Shown here: piece after piece, positions 48,872-60,782 of the stretch
Position numbering within the stretch: the stretch's first letter is position 1
How the letters are laid out: each line of letters starts with the position of its first letter
NCBI GenBank assembly: GCA_038025085.1
Contig: CM076152.1
Coordinates: 27,407,501 to 27,471,500 of the forward strand
DNA: 64,000 nucleotides
Direction of reading: 5' to 3'
From: Tetragonia tetragonoides
Lineage: Eukaryota > Streptophyta > Magnoliopsida > Caryophyllales > Aizoaceae
Made by a program: the position numbers and the translations under genes
Notes under the pieces: model-generated
Databases searched by the model: none
Seen by the model: only the letters and a program-made list of their open reading frames with translations
Told to the model about the DNA's origin: nothing

Positions 48872-50575
48872 ATAAGAAATAAGTACAAGTAGCATATAAT
48901 TATAAGAAATCCATTATTATCTTCTTTAATTCATTAAGATCGAAAATGGGGGGTTTTAATGGACATGAGTATACCTTTCACAAGCTTCCAAAATTACACA
49001 CTTCCTCTCCTACCTTCCTTGATCACACACTACTAGCACAAGTCCCCTAATTTAATTAACAACAATTTCAAAGATTAATAATCACTCTTTTTATTTCTTC
49101 TTCTTTTATTTCTTTTCGGCCTTGGGCCTTTTTATTACCAAAAATTACTCTTTTAATTCTTAAATTCTTATTATCATTTTGGTTGATAATTTCCTCTTTC
49201 ATTTTACCATTTTAACTTTCGAAAAGGCTAGGTTCAAAATTAAGAAAAAATTAGGGAAAAATAATGAATAAATGATTTTGGCCATTATGAGTCAAGATCA
49301 AGTTTACGTAAGGTGATAAATGGACATGCAACAATAGTTTCGAGTTTTTAAGTCAAGATTAGTTAGATCTTAAATTCGTAAACCTTTTTCTTCTTATTGT
49401 CCATTATAGTCATGTTTATATTTGCTAGGGTTTTATTATTTAGTTATAGTCTTTAGGTGATAATAATAACTTAAGCTTGAGATAATTAATAGTACAAAGA
49501 ATTAAACCTTGATGATTTCTTGAAGGTCTGGGAGCTTCACGTTTGGGTGATGGTGGAGCTTAGGTGATGATAACAATGGTGAAGAAAATAAATAATGGAA
49601 TACTTAGAGTTTAGAATTGGAAGAAATGATTATTAGAAACAAAAGGAAATAATATGAATGATTTAATGCATGAATTAGTTTAGGTGTTCTTACCAAATCT
49701 TCTTCTATTTTCTCTTCGTTTTCCTACGGTTTTCCCCTTTTATTCTTTACTTCATTTTGCTCTTCTTTTTACTTAGAAAGATTTGTGATTTTTGATTGAA
49801 AAGATGATAAGAAAATATGAGAATATGAGAGTATATGTTGGTGTTGGTGTTCGGTTTTGGGAAGAGAAAAAGATGAGCAAAGGTGCTCTTTGTAAGCTTT
49901 TGGAAGGCTTTTGGATTACTTGTATTTGTTGTACTAATATTCGAAAGAAGAAAGTGTAATCTTGCTTTTCATTTTATTGGTTTCTTCTTCTTCTTCTTTT
50001 TGTTGGTTTTACAAAGGCTAATGCCTCTCTCTTGCTTTTCTCTTCTTTCTCTTCTTTCTCATTTAACCGTAACTTTCCCCTTCCCCTTATATAATTTACT
50101 TAGTTAGTTTCTTAGCCTAGTTACCTTAGGAAACATAGTAACATGGCTTGTTTCTAAGTTAATGCTTACTAAGCATACAAAACATGGTGTCAAATTGGAA
50201 AGATGACAAGTGGAAAGTAAGAACATGAAATGTTGACAAGTAGCTTAGGTGTAATAGGTGAATAGTAAACAGATTAAGGAAAATGAAAATTACTAAACCT
50301 AACTTAATCATCTTTAATTCGGTCATCAACACAAACAAAAGCCTAATCATGCCTAAACAAACTGTAAACATAAATTAAACAAGTAAATCAAATAGTTTAG
50401 TTAATAAATCAAACAGGTTTTAGTTTTAAACGAGATTAATATCTAGTTTATAAAATATTTACGTAAGTGCATGCATTAGTCACGTTAATAATATTAATAA
50501 ACTAAGCGAAAAATTTTATGCTAATTAATTACTATTTTAGTTTAATAATTGAGTTTAGATTTTCAGGATACTACA
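47218..50575 (-). mobile_element. Solo LTR (3.36 kb) with GGATACTACA end
   Basis: It runs from TGTAACGCCCCGG to AGGATACTACA with a perfect 5-bp duplication ACAAG (47213-47217 and 50576-50580). The termini resemble the LTR chain at 9097-14064 (TGTAACACCCC ... GGATACTACA), so the same Tekay-like group is likely, sense strand minus. A minus TATATAA-type box lies near 50087-50095. An AT microsatellite lies at 48804-48868. No coding content. Confidence 0.9.
48804..48868. repeat. (AT)n microsatellite
   Basis: About 32 uninterrupted AT units inside the solo LTR. Confidence 0.95.
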
Positions 50576-50950
50576 ACAAGTGGGGAAACAAAAGTTTCAG
50601 ATTCGCAAGAAACAAGCATCCATACAACAATGCAACCTAAAATTCAGCAACTAGGCGGAAAAATAAGTAAGTTCAAGACAAAAACCGAAGAAAACGGACA
50701 AGAATCGACTAACCTCAAGTGCAGTGAAGCACTCAACAATGGAGGAACTTGCAAGCTTGCTCTCGATAATGAAGCTCGGTGAGGAAGAAGAATGCACGCG
50801 AAAAAAGAAGAGGAAGCGCCGAAGCGCTTTTGACTCGGCTCAAGACCAGCACCGCTAGCGGCCTCACACCGAGGCTAAGCACCGCTAGCGCCGCTGGCCT
50901 GGGCAGCTAGCGGCCCTGCAGGCCTGCAGCGCGGGCCCTACTGCTGACCC
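50576..50950 (-). promoter_or_regulatory. aORF1 leader and promoter region with GC palindromes
   Basis: Upstream (minus sense) of the aORF1 Met. Palindromes ACCGCTAGCGGC (50851), ACCGCTAGCGCC (50881) and CAGCTAGCGGCC (about 50903-50914) form a cluster like that of the Tat LTRs. No clear TATA box follows. A possible leader intron runs from a donor (GAG|GTTAGT, about 50720) to TTGTAG by the LTR insertion point. The 77-residue plus ORF is a shadow. Confidence 0.5.
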
Positions 50951-51958
50951 ATGGCCCTTTTTCCAGTCCGAAGTTCATTATTACAGTTCATTTTGCGGCA
51001 ATATCAGTACCTAGCGCGCAGGAGCGAAGCCCTCTGGCCCACAAATTCAAATTCGACAGTTGGCCCATTTTACGGTACTAACAATTTTCAGGTAAAACTA
51101 ACCCGTTTACTTTTGCAGATCCCAAATACTGAAACCCGGATCTACAATGCGACAACTCTCATCGCCCGGAGCGCCCAAGTTATTTATGAGCCCGAAAATT
51201 TGTATCGACACTTGTTAAGCAGCACAACACTACAAATTTTGGGCCAGTCACTGGTCGCTTAAGCTATTGCGGTTAAAATGTCCTTCTGCGAAACTACGAA
51301 TTTGGGGTCAGTCAATGGTCGCTTAAGCTATTGCGGTTAAACTGTCCCTCTGCGAGGTTACAAATTTTTGGGGTTAGTCAATGATCGCTTAAGCTACTGC
51401 GGTTAAACTGTCCCTTCTGCGAGGTTACTATTTTTGTGTCAGTCAATGATTGCTTAAACTGTTGCGGTTATACTGTCCATTATTTTTTATGTTTCAGTCA
51501 ATGATTGTTTAAACTATTGCATTTAAACTGTTCATATGTCCTAACCACTTCACGGCCGATTATTTATCGCGTTGTCTTGTTGAATTTTTCGTTTCTCGTA
51601 CAGGAACGGAATCTCGACATCCGTCGAGCGCTGTTTAGTCACTGTTTGTCGAAGCACTCTACGTTGATCATTCTCAAAGTATCATTAACTTTTTCATTCA
51701 CCTCTGAATACAGGTTCCCAGCAGACGTTTAGATCATCTACGAGCAGTGTTCTATCCTGCTACCATAACCTTTGTTTTCTCTTGTGTTCACAGGGATGAA
51801 ATCTTAGCGCGCCACGAGCATGTATCAACTCAGGTTTGTCTTCATATGCATACATACTGTACACTCTCACACATCGTGTGCACATCAGCATCCTGCATGT
51901 TGCCTTCGGAATACTTTGATCTTCGCTTTTACTCAAGCTCGATCAAAGTGCGGGCTTC
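50951..51958 (+). other. Host Tat 3' noncoding region with tandem array
   Basis: It contains a single array-X unit (about 51114-51180), about five array-Y units of roughly 70 bp (51235-51535, with GTCAATGATYGCTTAAGCTA), one copy of the CGGCGG/TCGACATCCG block and the purine-rich tract AAAGTGCGGGCTTC (51945-51958) before the 3' LTR. ORFs here are not genes. Confidence 0.75.
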
Positions 51959-52416
51959 TGTAGACGCCAAAAAAGCGTCTTCAGATTTCTCCGCAAAAGC
52001 CCGATGATGAAAGGAGTAATTTTTAAGCTTGAACTGCTATTTTGCTTTAATAGTTAAGATAAGGTCTCAGGTTTTTCCTCCAAACACTCCTTCATTACAT
52101 TTCATTCAAAAGCCTTGTTCAAGAGCTTTCCAACAACACGTCTCATGTCTCATTCCGACTCCCGGTCGCCAAGTTGCGATTTAGGGGAAAACCATCTTTT
52201 ACCGTTTAATGGTAAAACTGTCCTTTTGCATTTTTCGGAATATTTAAAATCTTCCGGAAAATAAAAATGGGCTGGATGACGTCATCCAGTTGGCTGCTGA
52301 CAACCGTCAGTGGCCCTGGGAAAAGTCCCAGCGCCGTTAGCGGCGCTGACTTCCCTTCGGGTCCGCCTCATTTTTCAAGCCCGTCTCGTTTTTCAGGTCA
52401 AATTTTACCGTACAAC
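51959..52416 (+). repeat. 3' LTR of the Tat element, first part
   Basis: It starts TGTAGACGCCAAAAAAGC and matches the 5' LTR from 14070. It has the palindrome GCGCCGTTAGCGGCGC at about 52331-52346. It breaks at GTACAAC, where a solo LTR is inserted. Confidence 0.9.
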
Positions 52417-55400
52417 TGTGGGGCCAGATTCTCGGGTTTTTAGGAAGTACGACCCGGGAATCAATGGGATTACACGCCGAGGGGCGCGTCCCACGAAATC
52501 GACCTTATTGAGGGTCGACTGTTAAAAAAAGAATGTAGAATTAGGTTTCAAAGTCGCCACCTTATGACCCAAACAAGGACGGGTTCCCAAAGGAAAGGGT
52601 TTTATAAAAGATTTAAAAGAAAATCATTTACGAAACCCAAAATTTGACTCCATTGCTATAAGGCACGAAAATTCTTGTGACTGGTCTGCGAATACAAAGA
52701 CTTGGGTTCGGGGTCTAGGTTAGAAGGTGCGGACGTCACTCGGACCCGTCTCCTCCTCCGTACTAAATACGGGCTCTTTACTAATACGTCATATCTCTTT
52801 GAAGGCTTTGAATTTGGTTATATTATGCCTAAAAATGAAAACACATAAGTTCACATTGTCACACAACATGTTTGCACGCAAATCAAGGCAAAATGCATAA
52901 AACCGATATATTCACTTTTGTACAGCGGGTTTGGATATTGTAAATACTGCACTACGTACCATTCATCGTAGGTCTTGAATCTACTCATGGATCAAAACCC
53001 TTACGTAGTTCTGACTGGGGGATCCAGTCATTAAGACTCTTTGGGTGCCACTAAGGCGGGTATGTTTGTTCCCACTAAGGCGGGTGTGGATGTTCTTTCC
53101 CGTGAGAGGGATATAATTGAGAAACTTGTAGGATGACTCACAACTTAGAGTCGAATTGATCCAAGGAACCCCCTACTCCCCTGTGCTGGAGAAAGAGTAG
53201 GATCGAAAAGGTTCAATTGGGAAGATTTGCCCGTTCATTTAAGGCGTTCAACCCAACAACATTTGGTAATATACGGGGATCAATCCAATTCTTAGCTTTG
53301 AGTATAGGTATTAGACTTCTCAAAAATATTCGTTCTTCACTGGGGAATAACATTCATTGGGGTGAGTAAATGGATGATTTGTGTAGAGTATGGGTATGTA
53401 TTGGTGGGTAATGGCTTAAAAGAGTCTTTCCGATTGGATCCCCCGGGTTGGCCCGAAGCCAAATAAGAGGGGAATATCAATTATTCGCTTCGATTCGATC
53501 ATAGGTATTCCACTGGGAAAAATGGTTGTCACTGGGAAAATGTGGATTCCGCTGGGGAATGTGATTTTGAATGAAGATGATTTGATGTGATGGTAGGTGG
53601 AACACCCATGATCGCGTACAAGCAAATTTCTGATTCTAACCTCGAATTTGGCCCGGGCCGGGATGGCACATAAGTGAATATACCGGTCTTTATCAATAAT
53701 AATTGGACAAAATGCAAACACTCATGGTGAATTCAAAAAATATTTTTTATTATGGTCGAGTTGAATTATTTAGGTGAAAATATGCACACAAACGAGTTAA
53801 TAATGGCCTTAGGGAGACGAATTACATCATTGCAAAAATATATACAACAAAATGATACAAATATGTACAAGTCCTACAAAAATAAACTTCACTCGGTCTT
53901 GATGTCCATTGCTACTCCGGGGCTCGGGATTGGGTCCCTTCTTCAAAAGATCGAAAAACCGACGTTGAAATTATTATTTTCAATGAATTGATCTTAAAAA
54001 TGATTATTTACAGTGCACGCTCACGAGTTTGGACAAGAGAGTGGTCCGAACGAACGGTTTTATTCATGAAATTATTTTTAAAATAAACCAGGTTCATTGT
54101 AGATCTAGACTAGAGAGATTCACATTTTGATCTTTTCATTTGATAATTAAACAAAAATCCTCAAGTGAGGAAAATAAAGCTGTTTTTGTGCAAGTCTGGA
54201 CAGAACTTACAAAACTCATAACTACGTCTTGAAGTAAGAAAATGGAGTTATTCCAAAGCCTAATATGTGTCATTTTTAGTTCTCTTTCTACTGGAAAAAT
54301 ATCAAGTAGATACAGTTCGTGAGTAGAAAGTTACCGCCAAATTACAAGCTTCTGGAAATTAAATTCAGACTTGCGGTTTTCGATTTAATTAGAATTAAAT
54401 ACAATAGTTTGGTGTCCAATATTTACACACACTAAACTAGGTGCTTTTGGATTATGTAAGAAAATTATCAAGAATTATAACGGATGTTAAGATAATTAAC
54501 GAAATTAAACAAATGTCCAGCACTTCGTTCATAAGTTCATTGTTGACAGAAACATGTCCTAGTTGACAGATTAGTGCTCAGTTTTGTATAATTCATTAAA
54601 AATATTTTCTTAAGTCCAAATCGAGTCATTCCAAAGTCCATAATTGTCCAAATCAAGTCTAGTATCCATTCCAAGAGTCACTTTGCGTTTATGTAGTGTA
54701 ACTCACCATGTTATTTACAGATTAGTGAAGACTATCAATTCTGAACAGTAGCTCGTTTATCCATTTTTAGCATTTTTTATACTTATTACCACTTCATGAA
54801 ATTTGGACAGAGTCAAGTATATATACAAATGAGTGGTATAAAAAATATTAAAAAAATTAGTGACGTTTATAAGTGAGGTAAATAAGTCTTTATTGAACAA
54901 GTTAAAAACGTCCAAAAGTCCGAGATGTCCAGCATGACCGTGTCACTAAATAAATTATAGTAAATTTGTTACTTGTCCAAAATGTTCAATATAGGTCTCT
55001 TTAGAAACATGGGAATGTCCTTTACAAATTGTGGCTTATGTCCAAATTGTACATTTACACAAGTTATAACTCATTTTATCTTTAAATGTCAGATCTGGAT
55101 ACTTCAACTTTGAATCGTCATAGATAATATTCTAACCATTATATCTTGATGAAATTTACTTCATTTTAAAGATAACAAGTTAAAGTTTTAGTTGGAGTTA
55201 ATTTCACTCAGATCTAACCGTTGGATCGTCCAGAAAATATGAAATAAGTTGATACTACAAAATTGTAACAAAATCCGAGATTATAACAACAACTAATTAA
55301 TGCTCCTCTAAGGCCATTATTTCGTTTGATATGCAATATGTACATTTTTTAGCATTTTTGGTGAAAAATATGACAAGGTGGTGAATATAACAACACAAGT

Positions 55401-56577
55401 AAAGAAAAGCACACAAAGTCAGCACTCACTCATCCTCACCGATTTTTCATTTTTATCTTGTAATTAACTTCTAAACCCTCGATGAAGGTTGAATCCTATT
55501 AGTTTCTTGGCCGAGTGAAAAATGGTTTGACTCGGGTTGAAACATTCCATATCCCAACACACCAATGAGTTGGTTTATAGTTAGTATAAGTTAGATTAGT
55601 AGATGAAATTACATATGAGTAAAAATGGGAGAGGGATTTACACAAAAATCAAAAAATTAAAAGGGGATGAATAAAAATTAAAAAGATGAAAAATAGCTTT
55701 ACCCTTTGGTAGATGTGGTTGATCTTGATGGTTCAAAGGAGAAGGATTGAGAAGTGTTTTTTTGTTTTTTTGGATTTTTATTTCTTCCTAGAGCTTTTTC
55801 TACTAAAGCTTCTACTTGCAAAATGCTAAAGATGAGAGAGAAAGAGAAGAAGAGTGTAGGGGTTTTTTTGTTAAGGAAGAGGGGTCCCTTTTGATGTGGG
55901 TGGGTGGGGGTATTTATAGGAGAGGTGAGTTAGATTTTTGGGTATTTTTTTTTTATGTTAAAGAAAGGAAAACTAAAAGATTAAACTAAAAATCTAATTT
56001 CTTAAATCATTTAATTAAAAGAAAAAGAAAATAAAAGATAAACTATATTGAAAGAGAATAAACCTAACAAAGTATGTGTCCTAAATAGGGGACAAAGTAA
56101 ATATTCTTTGAGGGGTTTTAGGAAAATAAGACAAAACAAAGGAAATAGGGAAAGGGAAAAGTTAGGAAAAGAAAAAGGAAAAAGGACAAGAAAACAAGAG
56201 AAGACAAAAAATAAAATAAAAATAAATGAAAAGGGTGGAGAGTTCTCACGTAAGGGGTGGGGGATTTTGGGGTTTTTTTAAATTATTTCTTTATTTCTTG
56301 TGGGCCCTACGTACGGAATGTAACCAGAATTTTTTAGCTTTTTTTTTCTTATTATTTTTTTTTTTGTTTTGGCTTTTATGGATTTGCTAAATAAAAGTAA
56401 AAAATGGCTTTAATACTAAACTTGACATTAAAGTGATCCAACACTAAAAGACCCTTAAACACACTTTTTTTTTTAAAATCTATTTATAAACTTTAATAAT
56501 AATCATTATATATATACATTTATTAAAAATGCAAACACTAATAAAAGAAAAAAAAAGTCAAAATTTCGGCGTCTACA
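52417..56577 (-). mobile_element. Solo LTR (4.16 kb) of a second Tat/Ogre-like family
   Basis: On plus it runs from TGTGGGGCCAGATTCTCGGG to TTTCGGCGTCTACA, inserted in the Tat 3' LTR with duplications ACAAC (52412-52416) and ACAAT (56578-56582). In minus sense it begins TGTAGACGCCGAAA, like the host LTR, but the body differs. A minus TATA (CCTATAAATACCCCC) lies at 55905-55919, so U3 is about 660 bp and R-U5 about 3.5 kb. The great length suggests Ogre. No coding content; small ORFs (53416-53991, 56048-56281) are not genes. Confidence 0.85.
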
Positions 56578-56582
56578 ACAAT

Positions 56583-57365
56583 CCTACTTCCCTCGCCTAT
56601 ATAAATAACCCTTCACCCTCAATTCAAAACACACAGTCTACAGTTGGCAACCTCTATTTTTCGGAGTATGAACACTGAGTTTTCCCCTCTTTCTTCCAAA
56701 CTTGAGATCTATTTTTATTATTCTTGTCCAATATAGCCTACAGCTCAGGTAAAAAATCCTGAGAGCTCAAAATAAATTAATCGCCTAAGCGTTTATTTTC
56801 TAGTAGTCATAATGTAGATATCATGCTAAGTAACGTTTTTATTGCTTCCTAAATACTGTATGTATAGTCGTTGTGCTGCACAACTTATCAAATCAAATGC
56901 ATGTCTAAATAAGGGTTAAAAATAAATGTTGTGATGCTTGTGATGAACCAATTAATAGTCTAAGTCTAGGTTGTTAATCCGATTTGTGTGGGAATCATGT
57001 CTTTAAATTATTAGGCAAACTTGAGTTAGTAGAGGCCGTCATAAAACGGGCGAGTTGGGTGCCTAACACCTTCCCACCTCGTACCTTCGCCCCGGACCTA
57101 TTATTCTTGGGTACTTATATGTTTTATATAAGCGGGAGTCTTTCTAAAAACATGATTAGTTCACTTATCGCACTATTGGGTTGTCCCTTCGATAAAACGT
57201 CGATAGCAGATTTGTGACCTCTTTCATGGTTTTTATTTAATTCAAGTCTTTTCAAAAAAATTTCTAACTCGATGGTCCCTTGAACTTATCTAAGCTCCCA
57301 ACTGACAAATTTTCTATAAGGACGCAGTCCGTGAAAACAAGGTTGGAAAATCCCGAGTCCTTACA
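56583..57365 (+). repeat. 3' LTR of the Tat element, second part
   Basis: It resumes CCTACTTCCCTCG, has a TATA box TATATAAATA at about 56598-56607, and ends CCGAGTCCTTACA. It is then followed by GGACC of the interrupted Tekay-like LTR. Confidence 0.9.
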
Positions 57366-57843
57366 GGACCATTAAATGAAGTCGAGATCCTCTAAATTTG
57401 GCGTAAATGCTGAGGAAATACTAAGCTTAAGTTCCACCGACCACTTTGAACAAAGAATGTGTAGGTTTTGAGATATAATAGAACTAAGTACGCGGATTTG
57501 AATCTCGCATCAGCACCGTGCTGCTTCAAGAGAAAAATAATTTGGGGTATTAAAAGATCTCGAAAACTTATGACACATTGCTGTATAGCTCTACACATCA
57601 GATTATAAAACATATCCAAAAATAAAGTGCACACGTGAGTGGAGATGAAAAGAATCAGATTTAGAAGTGTTAAAGGAGTATTTATACAGGATAGGAATCA
57701 TTGACCTAGTTAGAATCCTAATCCAACTACAAAACAACTCAATTAAGAAAACTAAATCACAAGAAATATCTTTTCTTCTTCAACATCAACTAATAAGGAA
57801 AGAAAAATAATTTCCTCCAAATATGCATAGTCCAAATCACATT
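57366..57843 (-). mobile_element. Tekay-like LTR copy 3, second part
   Basis: GGACCATTAAATGAAGTCGA aligns to 11612 onward in LTR copy 2 and continues to about TCCAAATATGCATAGTCCAA. It ends about 60 bp short of the expected GGATACTACA terminus, where a deletion or a further junction must lie. Confidence 0.85.
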
Positions 57844-58290
57844 TTTAGGTTTAGTTAATGAATAAGCAAGTTGAGTGGATTTAGGAAACTCCCTTTTCTA
57901 AATCTACTTCTTCCTTGTCTTCCACTAACTACCTAATTAAACTCCCACTCAAACTTCTTCACTCTCACAATTTTAGGAAATAATATTTGAAAATAAAAAA
58001 AATGTATCAGTAGAGCTGGCAAAATCCGACCCAGCCCAAGATAACAAACCCGAACGGCCCGATATCGGATCCGCCCGACACAAGACCTGTGAACGCACAA
58101 GATAAATATCTTGTTAATTAATAATTATTAAGATTAAAAAGAATATTCCAATAAAAAAAAGATTAAAAAGAATATTAATTATGAAAAGAATATAAGGATA
58201 TAAATAATAAAAATATAACTAATAAAACCAGATACTAAAAATATTAAAAAAAATAATTGAAAAAAGAGTTCAAAATTTGGTGTCTACAAT
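57844..58290. mobile_element. Repeat debris: possible hAT end and LTR-like end
   Basis: TAGAGCTGGCAAA at about 58013 followed by CCGACCC/CCCGAC-type sequence resembles one end of plant hAT MITEs; no second end was found. At about 58278-58288 TTTGGTGTCTACA resembles the TTTCGGCGTCTACA end of the 52417 solo LTR family. Both calls are tentative. Confidence 0.3.
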
Positions 58291-60199
58291 ACCTTTATTT
58301 TTCGTTGTTCCATTTTCTTCCGATAAATAGAAAATAATATAATGCACAAATACTAGATCTTTTGAAGTCAACCAAACTGAATAACATTACTATATTTTTA
58401 AAAAAAAAAGGGCGTGAACCGATATTCGAGCACATTGATTCGGATATAAGGTTGAAAAAAATTCTCTCTCTCTCTCTCCCCCTGTATCCTTCTCTCTCTC
58501 AATCATTTTCTTTACATTTCTCTCTTTCCTCTTCATCTCTCTAAGCATTTTGCCAATGTCTGAAGGCCTTTGAAGTTTTCATCGCACCTCTTCAAATTCA
58601 TGGAGGAAGTCCTTGAACCTAATACACCTACACGGTAATGTGTGTTATACCGATAAAGTTTCTCTTCGTTTTCTGGTTTACATTGCAAATTCATTTTTTC
58701 TTGTTCAAAGTATAAACATTTCATATTTATCTTCAATATTTTTGGGTAGTTATGTTCAAGGTGGGTTCTCTATTTTGTTTTCTGTAGGCAATGAATGTTA
58801 GGGGTAAGATTGTGTGCACCCTTTATCCCATGGTGGACCTTGATTTTTGTTGCATGGTGACTGGCTTCTTTTATATATTTTTGTTGTGGCTATTTTAGGT
58901 TCTATTATGTTGACAATCTATTTGACCCAAATATGAGTCTTAAAAGTTGAATTCATTTGCTCAACGTGTACATGTCAATTCAATTTTCTTTTACTTCCTT
59001 TCGTTTAATTTGGTTTCTCTACAATTTAAGCGAAAAGAGTTTCTCTTTTACACATGTATTTGTATAATATCTCTTAAATTGATGTTCGAATGTTAGGTTT
59101 ATGGAAGTAGAATAAAATTGAATGAAATTGGCTTTTTTTTTCATTTTTCAAATTTCATTTTCCATGTACAGATTTTATTTCTCTCATTAGGTGGGAAACT
59201 TTTTCTTTCAAGAAAAGGTGAGACATGTGTAAATTTACGTTCCTCTGTATCCTTAAAATTCAATATCAACATGTTACTGCGGAAAATGAAAAATGGTAGA
59301 AATGTATGTAAATTGGTTATTTAAATGTCGAAAACAATAAAAAAGAAAAACAAAGGTTTGCCAAAAACGAACCTATACTAATACAAAATAACCCAATTTG
59401 AGGACTTTGTGCTTTATTGTCGAAAAATACACATGTGTTTGTCATTGATTCACAAGCATTTCTTATCATGTATGTCAATAATACATTACTAAACATTTTT
59501 GTTTTTTCACCGGATTACACTAGATGTATCAGACACGATTAGTCTTAATCTTGCTCCACGATGAATTAGCTAAATTAGAAAATACGAGTCGTTTTTTTCT
59601 ATGTGTATGAAAAAAGAGAGACTCAATGATGAAGAAGTGTTTTTAGATGTTCATGTGAGATGTAAATAAGATTAGTTAAGTCTCCCACATTTTATTTTTT
59701 AATGAAAAATAAATAAATTAAGGAATCAATGTTAGAAATTACCCGAAATATATATTGGATCAAAGATCAATGATAGTATAAAAGGGTGGAGCGCAAAGTA
59801 ACAATTTATTAGATAATTGTGTGCATATGTATCCTAGTTTGAATTATTTTAAGCCAAATTCCCTTCAAATTCAATAGATTAAACTCAAGAAATTATTGTA
59901 AAGTGCTCTCAAATTAGATAAGCTTTTCTAAACTTAAGTTCCTTGCGGCTTATTGTCTCAATTTCTTAGGTGTCCCAATTTCTTGTTTTAGGCATTGGTA
60001 ATTAGATGGCAAAAAAAATTTGGATAAAATATCAGAGTGTTCTTATAGCAACTTTTCGAAAATACTCACTACAATAGAAAGCAAGGAATAAGGGAAAGTG
60101 AGGCTACCTTCTAGGAATGGCTCATCTTCCTAACATATTTCAAGCCTCATAATTTTACTTACAGTAGTTTAAAAGAAAACATACATCTCTAACATGCAC
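58291..60199. other. Unassigned region with a CT-rich tract
   Basis: AT-rich, with no similarity I can recognise. A CT-rich tract at 58463-58545 is followed by ATG frames; MEEVLEPNTPTR (58600-58635) abuts a GTAATG donor-like site, so a lost gene 5' end is conceivable but unsupported downstream. Small ORFs at 58613-59324 are T-rich and unlikely to be genes. Confidence 0.35.
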
Positions 60200-60204
60200 A
60201 CTTA

Positions 60205-60700
60205 AAATGGCTTACAACTTTCTAGTCTGATACCATCTGTCTTAATCTGTTTTGCTACGTCAATTGGAATGCACGTCTTCCCTTGAAAGATCTTCCTATT
60301 GTGCTTCATCAATGTATGGTATATAAGGGCCACAACACATGCATAAATAATAAGATTCTTTATCTTCCGACACTTCTTTCTCTTCAGTAATCAAGAGGTC
60401 CTATGAAAAACAAGAAGACCAAACATACTAGCCCATCAAGTAATTTCATTACAAAGTGCATCTGACCAAGGAAAGTGAGTCAATATGTCTTTAAGTTTCT
60501 AAAGTCGAAATGCACATTTTACAACTTGAATGACTAAAATATTGAAAATTGCAAGCTTTGTCTTTTTTGAGCAATTTTGAAAGTATAGCATGCCAAACAA
60601 TAAAGTTGTCCTCAGGGATATTGAGTCTCCTCCTAATGAATGTGGTAACCTCAACTTTTTCATTTGTAATTTGTACAAACTTGTGAATTGTCATGAATAA
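60205..60700 (-). pseudogene. LINE ORF2 C-terminal fragment (zf-RVT region)
   Basis: Minus strand: RRRLNIPEDNFIVWHAILSK then a Cys pair (CKMC) at 60694-60491, followed after stops by a frame with LIIYACVVALIYHTLMKHNR and KIFQGKTCIPIDVAKQIK, ending at about 60205. This matches the zinc-binding region and final helix of plant L1 ORF2 proteins (IP+..F..WLA...+L..KD ... IW..RN.+IF). RT and endonuclease parts are absent; the upstream side is cut by the Athila-like element. Confidence 0.7.
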
Positions 60701-60782
60701 AACTTTAAGGCAATAAGTTGATAGAGGACCAATACATGTGTGTTGATAACAAAACTGAATTGATGAGTTGGCATATACCTAT

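Larger units (their letters stand above)
14070..57365 (+). mobile_element. Tat/Ogre-like Ty3/gypsy retrotransposon (host of the nest)
   Basis: The LTR starts TGTAGACGCC (14070) and ends CCTTACA (57365), flanked by 5-bp duplications GGACT and GGACC (one difference), inside a Tekay-like LTR. Removing five insertions and their target duplications leaves about 14.3 kb. In sense order it holds 5' LTR, PBS, gag, protease, extra zinc knuckles, integrase, a conserved noncoding block, two antisense genes, tandem arrays and 3' LTR. RT and RNase H are missing, so it is non-autonomous. The long size, the antisense genes and the intron-like gap after protease fit the Tat/Ogre branch. Confidence 0.9.

Noticed and set aside
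14070..57365. Possible integrated plant pararetrovirus
   Set aside because: LTRs, PBS, PPT, 5-bp target duplications and integrase show LTR retrotransposons; no movement protein or viral coat motif was seen.
58362..59324. Short plus-strand ORFs as host genes
   Set aside because: They are short, T-rich and of low complexity, with no recognisable motif.
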